A DNA stretch of 64,000 nucleotides. It comes from Nioella sp. MMSF_3534. Lineage in GTDB: Bacteria; Pseudomonadota; Alphaproteobacteria; Rhodobacterales; Rhodobacteraceae. Location: NCBI RefSeq assembly GCF_030732985.1, contig NZ_JASHJX010000004.1, positions 91,580-155,579 on the forward strand, in the 5' to 3' direction. The position numbers and the translations under genes are program-made. The notes below the pieces were generated by a model. That model was given only the letters and a program-made list of their open reading frames with translations, searched no databases and was not told the origin of the DNA. Every line of letters starts with the position of its first letter. Within the stretch, counting starts at the first letter, position 1. Below, piece after piece: positions 44,436-53,615 of this stretch.

Positions 44436-45434
44436 ATGGGTCAGGTAACGTCTCTTTTTGCCAGAAAGGTTGTGGGCGTCGCGGGCAATGCCGTCGATGC
44501 CCGGGCGGTGCTGGACTCCGTCGGTCTGGATGTCGATGGCCCGCTGGATCCCAAGCACATGCTCGATGACGATGATTATTACGGCATGATCGAGCTGATG
44601 GCCGAGCAAATGGATATAACGCCTTTGCCATTGATTGTTGGCGAGGCGATGCGAACCGACGAGTACGGCGCGCTTGGCCTTGCGTGGAAGGCTGCGCCCA
44701 ATTTGCTTGGCTCTTTCTCTCGTGTGGCAAGATATTGGCGCCTCTGGACCAGTGTCACGCAATACGAGTTGATGCAGACATCTCGGGGAATGCTGTTTGT
44801 GCAGCGTCGGGAAGGTCTCCGCCGACTCGGCCTGCGCATTTCGGTTGAGGCCACAATGGCGAGTGCCGTCTCGCTCGGCCGGCAGGTATCGCCGCGCCCG
44901 TTTTCACCGATCGAAGTCTGTTTCCGGCATCCGGCACCAAGGACAATCGAACATCACGAAGCCTATTTCGGCTGTCCGGTGTTTTTCGGTGCGGACAGGG
45001 ATGCAATGCTTCTGTCCCATCAGTCTCTTTCCGAGCCGAATATCCTTGGGGATGAAGGCATCACGGCGTTTCTCGTTTCTCACCTTGATCAGGAACTTGC
45101 GCAGATCGACGATACGCCCGCCTTGCATACACAGACCAAAGGCGAAATTGCCCGCGCACTGAGTGAAGGCCTGCCCAAGATGGGAGATATCGCGCGCAGG
45201 CTGGGCCTGAGCGCCCGATCCTTTCACCGACGCCTTGCCGAACATGGTCTCAGCTTTCAGACCCTGACCGAAGAAACCCGGCGCGAGATCGCCACGGCCA
45301 TGCTGCAAGAAGAACGCTATTCGCTGTCCGAGATCGCGTTCCTCACCGGGTATTCCGAGCAAAGCGCCTTCAACCGCGCCTTCAAGCGATGGATGGGCGT
45401 GACCCCGGCGACCTATCGGAAATCTCTTGGCTAG
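44436..45434 (+). CDS. AraC family transcriptional regulator
   Basis: 332 residues. The N-terminal about 190 residues form the arabinose-binding-like domain of the OruR/ArgR-type AraC group (PLPLIVGEAMRTDEYGALGLAW). The C-terminal two-helix-turn-helix domain is clear: MGDIARRLGLSARSFHRRLAEHGLSFQ and LSEIAFLTGYSEQSAFNRAFKRWMGVTPATYR. It lies directly upstream of two genes that carry duplicated promoter segments and probably controls them; that is inference. Confidence 0.92.
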   Translation: MGQVTSLFARKVVGVAGNAVDARAVLDSVGLDVDGPLDPKHMLDDDDYYGMIELMAEQMDITPLPLIVGEAMRTDEYGALGLAWKAAPNLLGSFSRVARYWRLWTSVTQYELMQTSRGMLFVQRREGLRRLGLRISVEATMASAVSLGRQVSPRPFSPIEVCFRHPAPRTIEHHEAYFGCPVFFGADRDAMLLSHQSLSEPNILGDEGITAFLVSHLDQELAQIDDTPALHTQTKGEIARALSEGLPKMGDIARRLGLSARSFHRRLAEHGLSFQTLTEETRREIATAMLQEERYSLSEIAFLTGYSEQSAFNRAFKRWMGVTPATYRKSLG

Positions 45435-45453
45435 GGGCCTTGCGAGACGCCGC

Positions 45454-45558
45454 ATTGGCGGCGGATGTCAAAACCTTGGCAGCCGCGGTGAATACCGGTG
45501 CCCCTCGGGCGGTCTAATCCCTGGTCATCATCAGCTTGATCCAAGGAGACAGAACATG
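45454..45558 (+). repeat. Duplicated promoter segment, copy 1
   Basis: Starts ATTGGCGGCGGATGTCAAAA, runs through a GCAG-CGC-GT-AATACC block and ends in CCAAGGAGACAGAACATGAC at the DUF1330 start. It matches 45931-46031 over about 100 bp with scattered changes. Confidence 0.8.
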
Positions 45559-45843
45559 ACCGCACTTATCGTTGCACGTTTCGACGTAAAGAATGCCGAC
45601 AAGATGGATGCCTATGCCACTGCGGCGGGTCCGACCGTGCTTGCCCATGGGGGTGAGTTTGTTGCCATTGGCGACAAGGTCAGTGCGCTGGTCGGGGACG
45701 AGGAAAAGCACTCCATCGCCATTGTAAGCTTTCCCGACGCCGCCACGGCCAAGACATGGTTTGCCTCGCCTGAATACACCGCCTGCAAGCCTCTGCGTGA
45801 AGAAGCCGCGGACATGCAATTCACGCTGTATGAAACCGAATGA
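45556..45843 (+). CDS. DUF1330 domain protein
   Basis: 95 residues, MTALIVARFDVKNADKMDAYATAAGPTVLAHGGEF: a ferredoxin-like dimeric alpha/beta barrel of the DUF1330 family. The middle SIAIVSFPDAATAKTWFASPEY is the conserved second half. Function unknown; some relatives act on small aromatic or aldehyde compounds. The start at 45556 follows AAGGAGACAGAAC. Confidence 0.88.
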   Translation: MTALIVARFDVKNADKMDAYATAAGPTVLAHGGEFVAIGDKVSALVGDEEKHSIAIVSFPDAATAKTWFASPEYTACKPLREEAADMQFTLYETE

Positions 45844-45930
45844 CCACATCAGATCAGAGTGACCGAGAAAGACGGCGTTGGGCATTCCAGCGCCGTTTTT
45901 CGTTTGCGGCAACATCCTGCCCGCGATCCG

Positions 45931-46031
45931 ATTGGCAGCGGATGTCAAAACCATGGCAGGCGCAGTCAATACCCGCAGCCCCTGTCTTTCTAAACCTTGG
46001 TCATCAACCAGACCCAAGGAGACAGAACATG
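45931..46031 (+). repeat. Duplicated promoter segment, copy 2
   Basis: Starts ATTGGCAGCGGATGTCAAAA and ends in CCAAGGAGACAGAACATGAC at the NmrA-like gene start. It is a diverged copy of 45454-45558, the conserved blocks being the GATGTCAAAACC box, the TGGCAG-CGC box and the ribosome site. Confidence 0.8.
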
Positions 46032-46856
46032 ACTGACCAACCCATTCTCGTTATCGGTGCAACCGGAAAAACCGGCTCCCGCGTTGCCAGCAAGCTCGAA
46101 GCCAAAGGCGTTGCCGTTCGGCGCGGTGCCCGGCGGTCCGAGACCCCCTTCGATTGGGAAGACCCAGCCACATGGGCACCCGTTCTGGCTGGCGTTTCCA
46201 AGGCCTATGTCACCTATTTCCCCGACCTGGCCTTCCCGGGTGCTGTCGAGAAGCTGGAGGCCTTTACCAAGGTTGCACGCGAAAGCGGGCTTCAGCATAT
46301 CGTCCTGCTGTCCGGCCGCGGCGAGCATTTCGCCACCCTGGGCGAAGAGATCGTCCGCAATTCGGGCCTGCCCTATACCATCGTGCGGGCGGCCTGGTTC
46401 GCGCAGAATTTCAGCGAAGGATATCTGCGTGACCCGATCCTGGGCGGCGTGCTGCCAATGCCCGGCGGTGACATCCAAGAGCCCATCATCGACATTGACG
46501 ACATCGCCGACGTGGTGGTCGCGGCCCTGACGGAAGACGGGCATATCGGCGAGCGCTACGAAGTCACCGGCCCGCGCCTGATGACATTCGCCGAGATGGC
46601 CGAGGTGCTGTCCACGACGCTGGATCGTCACATCCAGCATATCCCGATTACGTTTGAAGACTTTCACGCCAATGTCGCGGCCGCCGGTGGCGACTTCGTG
46701 GGCGAGGTCTTTACGCAGATCGCCCGCGAAACGCTGGATGGACGTAACGCCCACACGGCAGATGGTGTCGAGCGCGCCCTGGGACGCAAGCCTCGCGACT
46801 TCACCGAATTTGCGCAGACCGCAATGACCGCAGGCGCCTGGTCTGCCGCCGCCTGA
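46029..46856 (+). CDS. NmrA-like NAD(P)-binding oxidoreductase
   Basis: 275 residues. LVIGATGKTGSRVASKLEAKG is the Rossmann motif of the NmrA/QOR2-like atypical SDR family. HIVLLSGRGEHFATLGEEIVRNSGLPYTIVRAAWFAQNFSE has no YxxxK catalytic pair, as usual for NmrA-like proteins, which act either as redox sensors or as quinone/aldehyde reductases. Start at 46029 with the same ribosome site as the DUF1330 gene. Confidence 0.88.
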   Translation: MTDQPILVIGATGKTGSRVASKLEAKGVAVRRGARRSETPFDWEDPATWAPVLAGVSKAYVTYFPDLAFPGAVEKLEAFTKVARESGLQHIVLLSGRGEHFATLGEEIVRNSGLPYTIVRAAWFAQNFSEGYLRDPILGGVLPMPGGDIQEPIIDIDDIADVVVAALTEDGHIGERYEVTGPRLMTFAEMAEVLSTTLDRHIQHIPITFEDFHANVAAAGGDFVGEVFTQIARETLDGRNAHTADGVERALGRKPRDFTEFAQTAMTAGAWSAAA

Positions 46857-46921
46857 CCCTCACAATTCGCGGCTGGAGGCATCGCTGTCCCGCCGCGCCA
46901 CCCCAATCAGGAGTTCCGACA

Positions 46922-47431
46922 ATGTCGACTGCTTTCTACTTTCTCATGCAATTCTCAATCCTCGCCTATGCCCTCGTGGGCGGCGTGTTTCTGGCCTTTT
47001 CCGATTTCATCATGCGGTCGCTCGCGCAGACCGGCGGCCATGGCGGCGTCGAGGCCATGCAAGTCATCAATCGCGAAGTGTTTCGCTGGGTCTTCATGAC
47101 GCTGTTTCTAGGCATGGCTGCCGTTTCGGTCGCCGTCGCGGCCTATGGCGGCTTTGGGCTCACTGGCCCGGCGGGGGCGCTGATCATGACGGCCGGGCTG
47201 GTCTACCTGATCGGATGTTTCGGCGTCACGGTTTTCTTCAACGTTCCCATGAACGAAGCCCTTGCCGGTATGGAGACGACGTCGGGCACCGCACGCGAGT
47301 ACTGGATGCAGACCTACGTGCCGCGCTGGACCTTCTGGAACTCCGTTCGGACGGTTGCCTGCGTTGTGTCCGCCGCGCTGCTTCTTCTGGGGCTACTCTG
47401 GATGACCCAATCGCAATCAACGACCGCGTGA
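46922..47431 (+). CDS. DUF1772 (anthrone oxygenase-like) membrane protein
   Basis: 169 residues with four membrane segments. FYFLMQFSILAYALVGGVFLAFSDFIMRSL and the late NVPMNEALAG...W...WTFWNSVRTVA pattern match DUF1772, the family of fungal anthrone oxygenases and many bacterial proteins of unknown role. CAGGAG precedes the start. It follows the NmrA-like gene by 65 bp, probably in the same unit. Confidence 0.85.
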   Translation: MSTAFYFLMQFSILAYALVGGVFLAFSDFIMRSLAQTGGHGGVEAMQVINREVFRWVFMTLFLGMAAVSVAVAAYGGFGLTGPAGALIMTAGLVYLIGCFGVTVFFNVPMNEALAGMETTSGTAREYWMQTYVPRWTFWNSVRTVACVVSAALLLLGLLWMTQSQSTTA

Positions 47432-47685
47432 TGCGCATTCTCAACGCGGCAGTGCGTGCCGTTCACGCGCTGCCCGAATACTCCGTGTGACAGGAAGCAA
47501 GAGCACCACAGGCGGGGGCACCACGCACATGAAGATTCAGGAAAGGGTCAAGACCTTCGTGCTGCTGGTCAGGGTCTTTCATGTCATGGCGTTCGGAAGT
47601 CTGATCTTCAACTTGGAAAGCTGATTGACACAACACCGTGACGGCTCTTCTTTCCCCAAACCTCGAATGGCCCTAGTCTGACCCC

Positions 47686-48972
47686 ATGTATCGCCAGCTC
47701 GTTCCCATCAGTGCCCTCCTTCTCGGTTCGGCCCTTCTGCTTTTCGCGGGTGGCATCAACAGCCTGATCCTGCCCGTGCGCGGGTCCGAGGAAGGATTCT
47801 CGGCCACCGCGCTTGGCTTTCTGGGCACCGGTTGGGCCATAGGCTATGTGCTTGGCTGTCTCTATATCCCGAGGCTGGTGGCCTCGGTCGGCCATATCCG
47901 CACCTTCGGCGTCATGTGCGCCTGTGCCTCCGTCGCGATTCTCAGCCAGGCTCTGGTGGTCGAGGCCTGGGCCTGGATCCCGACCCGCGCGGTGTCGGGT
48001 TTCAGCTTCGCCGGGGCGGCGATGATCGTGGAAAGCTGGCTCAATGACCGGGCCGAACCGACCACGCGGGGCCGCATCTTCGCGATCTATTCCATGGTCA
48101 ACCTTGCCGCCAGTACCGCAGGCCAGATGGTCATCGCACTGGGCGATACCAGCGGCTTCCTGTTCTTCGCGCTTGGCGCGATGGTCTACAGCCTTGCGCT
48201 GATCCCCACGGCAATCTCCACCTCTCAAAGTCCGGTGCCGCTGACCACGGTCCGGCTGGATCTGCGGGTGCTGTGGAACAACTCGCCCGTTGCGGTGGTG
48301 GCGGTGTTCCTTGTGGGCATCTCCAACAGCGCCTTTGGCACCTTGTCCGCCGTCTATGCCGACCGGGTGGGGCTGGACCTGTCGTCCATCGCGCTCTTTG
48401 CCAGCCTGCCCATCCTGGCCGGGGCGGTGGCGCAGATTCCCTTCGGGATCTTCTCGGACCGGATGGACCGGCGCAAGGTTCTGGTGGCGACCGCGCTGCT
48501 GGCGCTGGCCGCCGACATCACCTTCACGGCGCTGCAACCCGAGGGCCAGATCCTGAACCTCGTGCTGGCCAGCGTCTTTGGCGCGGCGATCTTCGCGATG
48601 TATCCGATCATCGTCGCCCATGCCAATGACCACGCGCCACCGGGCACCTCGATCCAGGTCTCTGGCGGGCTTCTGATGGTCTATGGCATCGGTGCCATTG
48701 TCGGGCCGCTGATCGCGGGCCAGATCATGGACCCGTTCGGCCCGCGCGGCCTGTTCATGACCACCATCGCCGCGCATGTGGTGATGATCGCCTTCACGCT
48801 CTGGCGGATCAGCCGTCGCGCCGCCGTGGCCGAGGCCGACAAGGGCGATTTCCATGCCAGCATGCCCGCCCGCATCGCCACCCCGGAAACTGCCGCGCTT
48901 CAGGAAGGCGAGGACGAGGCCGAGCCGCTTGCGCCCCAAGCCGGGGATGAGTCGGAGAACGATCTGTCCTGA
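47686..48972 (+). CDS. MFS transporter (YcaD-like)
   Basis: 428 residues, twelve hydrophobic segments in two groups of six. LPVRGSEEGFSATALGFLGTGWAIGYVLGCLYIPRLV is the first pair of helices, and GIFSDRMDRRKVLVATALL the DRxxRR loop between helices 8 and 9. The C-terminal 60 residues are acidic and cytoplasmic. Substrate unknown. Its stop is 3 bp from the stop of the convergent LuxR gene. Confidence 0.9.
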   Translation: MYRQLVPISALLLGSALLLFAGGINSLILPVRGSEEGFSATALGFLGTGWAIGYVLGCLYIPRLVASVGHIRTFGVMCACASVAILSQALVVEAWAWIPTRAVSGFSFAGAAMIVESWLNDRAEPTTRGRIFAIYSMVNLAASTAGQMVIALGDTSGFLFFALGAMVYSLALIPTAISTSQSPVPLTTVRLDLRVLWNNSPVAVVAVFLVGISNSAFGTLSAVYADRVGLDLSSIALFASLPILAGAVAQIPFGIFSDRMDRRKVLVATALLALAADITFTALQPEGQILNLVLASVFGAAIFAMYPIIVAHANDHAPPGTSIQVSGGLLMVYGIGAIVGPLIAGQIMDPFGPRGLFMTTIAAHVVMIAFTLWRISRRAAVAEADKGDFHASMPARIATPETAALQEGEDEAEPLAPQAGDESENDLS

Positions 48973-48975
48973 TTG

Positions 48976-49857
48976 TCACTCCCGACGCAGCAGGTGATCG
49001 GGCGAGTCCCAGGGTTGCGCCATCGGCGGCCCCGCGCGGCGAATGCGGCCCCGGATCGGGCTGGCCGCGACACCAGCCAGCCGGATACCATCGGAATTGG
49101 CGAAACGGGCCTGCAATTCGGCCCGCCCCCGTGTTCCGAAAAGGGCATAGAGTCCGGCGGCATATTTCTTGAACGTGCCCTGGCTGACCCCCATGGCCCG
49201 TGCTGCCTCGGCCAGCCCGGCGCCTGTCAGCAGCTGCGCCAGGGCTTCGCGCTGACGCGTTGTCAGGCCGTGCACCGGCGACTGGCTGTCGGCCAGCCGG
49301 GTGCCCACCAGTCGCATCAGCCCGAGCGTCAGCACCCGCATCAGCTTACGGTCCTCGGGCGTGAAGAACGGATCCTCGCGTCCGCGAACGCAGACATGCA
49401 TGACCGAGCGCGCTGGGCCTTTTCTCCCGCGGATCGGGGCAATGGCGATCAGGAAATCCCCGATCCCGGCCTCGGCCATGTTGTCCCGGTAGAAGGCACC
49501 CCGGAAATAGTCTTCGGGCGGCATAAGATCGGTGATCGACGTGACCAGAAACTGCTTGCGCCGTGCCTGGATCGCCGCGAACAGAGGATCGTGCACGTGG
49601 TTTCCAGAGACCTGATAGCGGGCAAAACTGCGTGCCTGCTCGGGCGTCGGCCAGTCCGTGGCCACGAAATCCAGCACGCCCGCCCGCGCGGGATCGTTGA
49701 TGAAGGCATACTCGCCGCAATGGGCATTGATCCCGCCAAACAGGTCGCGCAGCCCTTCGGCCAGGGTCTGCCGCCAGCCGGTCGGATCGTTTCCGTATCG
49801 CAGGCAGGCGTCCAATAGCTGATAAACCTCGCGCAGATTGCGCAACGTAACATCCAT
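48976..49857 (-). CDS. LuxR family transcriptional regulator
   Basis: 293 residues. The C-terminal helix-turn-helix is GLTTRQREALAQLLTGAGLAEAARAMGVSQGTFKKYAAGLYALFGTRGRAEL (about 196-246), followed by an unusual basic tail of about 45 residues. The N-terminal 185 residues are not a clear autoinducer domain and no receiver domain is present. Start 49857 chosen over an extension to 49896. Divergent from the outer-membrane/lipoprotein genes and so a candidate regulator of them. Confidence 0.87.
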   Translation of the reverse strand: MDVTLRNLREVYQLLDACLRYGNDPTGWRQTLAEGLRDLFGGINAHCGEYAFINDPARAGVLDFVATDWPTPEQARSFARYQVSGNHVHDPLFAAIQARRKQFLVTSITDLMPPEDYFRGAFYRDNMAEAGIGDFLIAIAPIRGRKGPARSVMHVCVRGREDPFFTPEDRKLMRVLTLGLMRLVGTRLADSQSPVHGLTTRQREALAQLLTGAGLAEAARAMGVSQGTFKKYAAGLYALFGTRGRAELQARFANSDGIRLAGVAASPIRGRIRRAGPPMAQPWDSPDHLLRRE

Positions 49858-50051
49858 GGCTGGCCCCCGACCGACCCCAATGTGACACCAAGCCAAGCGC
49901 AGTCCGGGTCAAAAGGCAATGCCGCAGGTCCGTGACCGTGTTTTTCCCCCCCTTTCGGCCCATAGAGGCGGCTGCCGTGGCGCGATACTCTCGGGTCGTC
50001 TGCAAGAAACGATGGCGCGGGGGCAGCCCCCCCGTGTTGGGGGACAGCACC

Positions 50052-51080
50052 ATGACAAGATCTTCCTACCCGGCCGTCGCGCTGGGGTGCGCGCTCTGCT
50101 GCGCCGGTATGGCTTCGGCGAACGAAACGGTTCCCACCGTCGCTCCGCCCGCCACTTTGCCGGTGGGGCAACTCGTGGGGCAGGCCAGCCTCAGCTACGG
50201 TTTCAACGACAATGTGCTCTTCGTAGCGGACCAGTCCCTGTTCTTTCCCCCGGGCGGCGAACAGGCCGCCTCATTCGCCACCCTGAGAATCGGTGCGGCC
50301 TACGAATGGCCCGGCAGCGGCACGCTGTCTTTCGGGGTGATCGGCGGGATCAGCGCGACCCGCTACTTTGGCGACCAGCCCGCCGGAATGCCCCCCGGCA
50401 CGGATGACCCGAGCGCCTATTCCAATGCTGCGGTCTCGGCCACGCTCTTTGCCCGTTACTCGCCGGGCGGTCCGGGCGGGCGGCTTGAAATCCTGCCAAG
50501 CTACACGTTCCGCCACGAAAGCGACGCCGATGTCGAAGCCCTCGGGCTGACCAGCCATCAACTGCGTCTGGATGCGCGCTACCAGGCCTCGCCTCAGCTA
50601 CGCGTGGACGGGCACCTGCTCTACCAGAACAATGATTTCAGTGTCGTCTTCCCGCAGCCCACCCGTGACCGAGATGCCGATTATACCGAGGCGGGGCTTG
50701 GGCTTGTCTATACGACCGCACCCGGCGGGGTGGCCTTCCGCGCCGGGATCGCTCTGGAACACAATGATGCCAATGGATCGGACTGGTCCTATGACGGGCT
50801 CCGCCTCAGCGCCGGGATTAGCGGCCCGCTGGCGGCCAACCTCTTCGGTGCGCTCGATGTCAGCATATCCGACAGCGATACCGGCATGGGCTTCACCGAT
50901 CTGGTGGCGGGCGGACGCACGGACCAGACCGTCACCACCCTCACCGGCCGGTTGGTCTATCGCCTGAGCGAAACCGGCAGCATCACCGCAACCGTCACCT
51001 ACCACGACGTCAGCGCCAACAACCCCGCCTTTTCCGGCAACAGCCTGACAGGAGCGATCGGCTATGCCTTCCAGTTCTGA
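50052..51080 (+). CDS. Outer-membrane beta-barrel protein
   Basis: 342 residues. Signal peptide about residues 1-24 (MTRSSYPAVALGCALCCAGMASA). The mature protein alternates polar and hydrophobic residues in strands such as GQASLSYGFNDNVLF, LRLDARYQASPQLRVDGHLLY and LTGRLVYRLSETGSITATVTYHD, and ends SLTGAIGYAFQF, the C-terminal aromatic residue recognised by the BAM machinery. Looks like a barrel of about 12-14 strands. Substrate or ligand unknown. GGGGGA precedes the start. Confidence 0.83.
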   Translation: MTRSSYPAVALGCALCCAGMASANETVPTVAPPATLPVGQLVGQASLSYGFNDNVLFVADQSLFFPPGGEQAASFATLRIGAAYEWPGSGTLSFGVIGGISATRYFGDQPAGMPPGTDDPSAYSNAAVSATLFARYSPGGPGGRLEILPSYTFRHESDADVEALGLTSHQLRLDARYQASPQLRVDGHLLYQNNDFSVVFPQPTRDRDADYTEAGLGLVYTTAPGGVAFRAGIALEHNDANGSDWSYDGLRLSAGISGPLAANLFGALDVSISDSDTGMGFTDLVAGGRTDQTVTTLTGRLVYRLSETGSITATVTYHDVSANNPAFSGNSLTGAIGYAFQF

Positions 51081-51297
51081 ACTCCTGAAGGCAAGCAGAA
51101 GGCTGATGCGTCCTGCCGGATTAGCCGTGACGCTGGCTTTGGTGCTATCTGGCTGCGCAGGATATTCCTGCACCGAGGACTCGGCACTTGGCTCCTACTA
51201 CGACGGGGATGGTAATTTTGTTGGTTGTGGAACCCCGGATTGGGTCATCGATTTTCTTTTCGTAACGGCACCGATCTGGTCGGTATCATCCCCATGA
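51064..51297 (+). CDS. Small lipoprotein 1
   Basis: 77 residues. Signal peptide with lipobox LSGC; the mature lipoprotein is about 47 residues, with three further cysteines and a hydrophobic end WVIDFLFVTAPIWSVSSP. The start at 51064 overlaps the barrel gene by 17 bp and has CAGGAG upstream; an ATG at 51106 is an alternative. Clearly related to the next gene. Function unknown. Confidence 0.7.
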   Translation: MPSSSELLKASRRLMRPAGLAVTLALVLSGCAGYSCTEDSALGSYYDGDGNFVGCGTPDWVIDFLFVTAPIWSVSSP

Positions 51298-51346
51298 GCA
51301 TTCAGGAGCAAAACAGAATGCGCAGGGCCCCGGAGGGCGTGAGGCA

Positions 51347-51556
51347 ATGCTGATGACACCGGATCAAGGAACGAAGCGCAGCCGCATTTCCCGGATCGGA
51401 TGTGGGGTTGCCCTTGTGGCAGTTCTGCTTCTACCGGGGTGCGACTGCTACGACCGGGACGCATACGGCAACTGCGCGACCCCGACCGTCACCTATGACC
51501 TGCCCATAGCCCTGTTGCTGTTCAGCTCCACCACCTGGGCCATCTCGTCGGACTGA
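51347..51556 (+). CDS. Small lipoprotein 2
   Basis: 69 residues with lipobox LPGC and a mature part of about 38 residues (CDCYDRDAYGNCATPTVTYD ... TTWAISSD). It shares with small lipoprotein 1 the cysteine-rich start, the GN-C-TP block and the W-[SA]-[VI]-SS ending, so the pair looks like a tandem duplication. Ribosome site GGAGG. Function unknown. Confidence 0.68.
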   Translation: MLMTPDQGTKRSRISRIGCGVALVAVLLLPGCDCYDRDAYGNCATPTVTYDLPIALLLFSSTTWAISSD

Positions 51557-51628
51557 TCCACCGCTCGCCGCTTGCATTCCGGGCCTTGGCTGGCTAGCAG
51601 TCTTGCCGAAGCGACGAAGGGCGAGACC

Positions 51629-52693
51629 ATGGACGAATTGCGCGAAAAGTACCTCAAAGCCATTGCCGATGTGGCCGATGAGGCGGGGCTGGAGGATCTG
51701 CGCGTGCAGGCCCTTGGCAAGAAGGGTGAGATCAGCCTGCAAATGCGCGAGTTGGGCAAGATGACGCCCGAGGAACGCCAGGTCGCGGGACCGGCGCTGA
51801 ATGCGCTGAAGAACGAGGTCAATTCCGCCATCGCCGCCCGCAAGGCCGCCCTTGGCGACGCGGCGCTGAATGAACGGCTGCGCGGCGAATGGCTCGACGT
51901 GACGCTGCCCGCGCGCCACCGCCGTCAGGGCACCATCCACCCGGTCAGCCAGGTCACCGAAGAGGTCACCGCGATCTTCGCCGATATGGGCTTCGCCGTC
52001 GCCGAGGGCCCGCAGATCGAAACCGACTGGTACAATTTCGACGCGCTCAACATCCCCGGCCACCACCCCGCGCGGGCCGAGATGGACACGTTCTATACGC
52101 ATCGCAAAGAGGGCGACAATCGCCCGCCCCATGTGCTGCGCACCCACACTTCCCCGGTGCAGATCCGCTACATGGAACAGCACGGCACCCCCTGCCGGGT
52201 GATCGCCCCGGGCCGCGTCTACCGCGCCGATTACGACCAGACCCATACGCCGATGTTCCACCAGGTCGAGGGGCTGGCCATCGACAAGGATATCTCCATG
52301 GCGAACCTGAAATGGGTGCTGGAGGAATTCTTCTCGGCCTATTTCGGCGCCAAGGTCCGCACCCGCTTCCGCGCCTCGCATTTCCCCTTCACCGAACCCT
52401 CTGCCGAGGTCGATATCCAGTGTTCCTGGGAAGGCGGCACCGTGAAGGTGGGCGAGGGCGACGACTGGCTGGAGGTGCTGGGGTCGGGCATGGTCCACCC
52501 CCATGTGCTGCGCTCCGCCGGGGTCGATCCGGACCAGTGGCAGGGCTTTGCGTTCGGGATGGGCATCGACCGGATCGCGATGCTGAAATACGGCATCCCG
52601 GATCTGCGCGCGTTCTTCGATTCAGACCTGCGCTGGCTGAGGCATTACGGGTTCAGCGCGCTCGACGTCCCGGCGGTGCATTCGGGGGTGTGA
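51629..52693 (+). CDS. pheS: Phenylalanyl-tRNA synthetase alpha subunit
   Basis: 354 residues. N-terminal coiled coil (1-85), then the class II catalytic core: [32 protein letters not shown] (motif 1/2 region), [22 protein letters not shown] and motif 3 [19 protein letters not shown]. Normal length. Separated from pheT by 2.9 kb of unrelated genes instead of the usual adjacent arrangement. Confidence 0.97.
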   Translation: MDELREKYLKAIADVADEAGLEDLRVQALGKKGEISLQMRELGKMTPEERQVAGPALNALKNEVNSAIAARKAALGDAALNERLRGEWLDVTLPARHRRQGTIHPVSQVTEEVTAIFADMGFAVAEGPQIETDWYNFDALNIPGHHPARAEMDTFYTHRKEGDNRPPHVLRTHTSPVQIRYMEQHGTPCRVIAPGRVYRADYDQTHTPMFHQVEGLAIDKDISMANLKWVLEEFFSAYFGAKVRTRFRASHFPFTEPSAEVDIQCSWEGGTVKVGEGDDWLEVLGSGMVHPHVLRSAGVDPDQWQGFAFGMGIDRIAMLKYGIPDLRAFFDSDLRWLRHYGFSALDVPAVHSGV

Positions 52694-52697
52694 GTGG

Positions 52698-53129
52698 ATG
52701 GGCTGGGAAACTCTGCTCGCAGGTTGTGTTTCGCTTCTTGTTGGCGTCGTGATCTATGCCACGCAGAAGTATTTTGATCGACGTGAACAAGTTCGTGCAC
52801 GCCACTTTGCTGCATACGTCGAAATGGTGCAGTCGATTTGCGAATTAGCCAACGCTCACAATCGGAATGGTGTGGGAAAAGAAGACGCCCTCTCAGGTTA
52901 TGCTACCGCAAAAATGAAATTCGCAATTGTCGCTTCCGATGGTGCGATGAAGAAACTCGTTGAATTTGATCGACTAATTACCTCTGGGGATAGGGTTCCG
53001 CACGACAAATTTGACTGTGCACTTTCTGACTTCATGTTAGAGGTTCGAAGGGAAAACATCGGTTCAACAAGTATACCCGTTGAAGAGATTATCACGATAA
53101 CGCCATTCGGCAAATCGCTTAGAGGGTGA
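52698..53129 (+). CDS. AT-rich orphan gene, membrane-anchored protein of unknown function
   Basis: 143 residues. One N-terminal hydrophobic segment (LLAGCVSLLVGVVIYATQKYF) then a helical, charged cytoplasmic part. Base and codon use (many AAA, AAT, ATT and TTA codons; G+C visibly below 50%) differ sharply from both neighbours, pointing to recent transfer. It starts 4 bp after pheS with no strong ribosome site. No family recognised. Confidence 0.62.
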   Translation: MGWETLLAGCVSLLVGVVIYATQKYFDRREQVRARHFAAYVEMVQSICELANAHNRNGVGKEDALSGYATAKMKFAIVASDGAMKKLVEFDRLITSGDRVPHDKFDCALSDFMLEVRRENIGSTSIPVEEIITITPFGKSLRG

Positions 53130-53368
53130 GTTCGCTTCGTTCATCTTTTTCCAGACGCGGGACCAAGGCCGTAAGGCCGCCGCGCATCGCCGGGCCGCCC
53201 CCCGGCACGGCGATTTGGCTGCCACAAGCGCGACGCTCCGATCTCACGCGGACTTGGCCAACATAAACCACCCTGCACCACCGTGGGGATCGCCGCACCG
53301 CGGCCCGCCAATGCGCGGCTCCAACCCCTGACACCCGCGCCCCTTCCGATCCATTGCACCCACCTCTC

Positions 53369-53425
53369 CCCCCGCGCGGGGGAAGGGCCTTCGAAGGCCC
53401 TTTCAAAGAGGTTTCGAAACCTCTT
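53369..53425. repeat. Palindrome array, second copy
   Basis: A CCCCCGCGCGGGGG-type palindrome is followed by AAGGGCCTTCGAAGGCCCTT (53383-53402) and AAGAGGTTTCGAAACCTCTT (53406-53425), both perfect 20-mers. The units correspond in type and spacing to those at 2585-2626, with TCGA replacing TGCA at the centre and the order swapped. Confidence 0.8.
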
Positions 53426-53486
53426 CCCCGCGCCAACGGACAGGGCGTGTCCCAGATCCGGGGCCCGTCCTGAAATCACCGTTTCG

Positions 53487-53540
53487 TCTGCACAGGGGGT
53501 GTACGGGGCGTGTACAGGGGGTGTACGCATGGCACCCCCC
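53487..53540. repeat. 54-bp dispersed repeat, copy 2
   Basis: Same as 40435-40488 apart from two substitutions: three GTGTAC units 11 bp apart, then GGGGGTG-N9-CACCCCC and a short T-run (CTTTTC). It lies about 75 bp upstream of the small secreted-protein gene. Confidence 0.85.
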
Positions 53541-53615
53541 CTTTTCGTGCAATCCGCGCTTTGCCAAACCCGCATCCCGCGCTAGGCTTCCCCGTCCCCA
53601 ACCCGGAGCCTGACC

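Larger units (their letters stand above)
53130..53615. other. Gene-free region with palindromes and dispersed repeat
   Basis: 486 bp without a credible gene. It contains a C/G-rich palindrome, two perfect 20-bp palindromes and copy 2 of the 54-bp repeat, all annotated separately. Open frames here run through the repeats and are not supported. Confidence 0.7.

Noticed and set aside
47529..47624. 31-codon frame (MKIQERVKTFVLLVRVFHVM...) after the DUF1772 gene
   Set aside because: Hydrophobic and could be a remnant or small protein, but it has no ribosome site and no relative that I recognise.
53141..53575. 144-codon minus-strand frame in the pheS-pheT gap
   Set aside because: Translated through the palindrome array and the 54-bp repeat; no ribosome site or recognisable protein.
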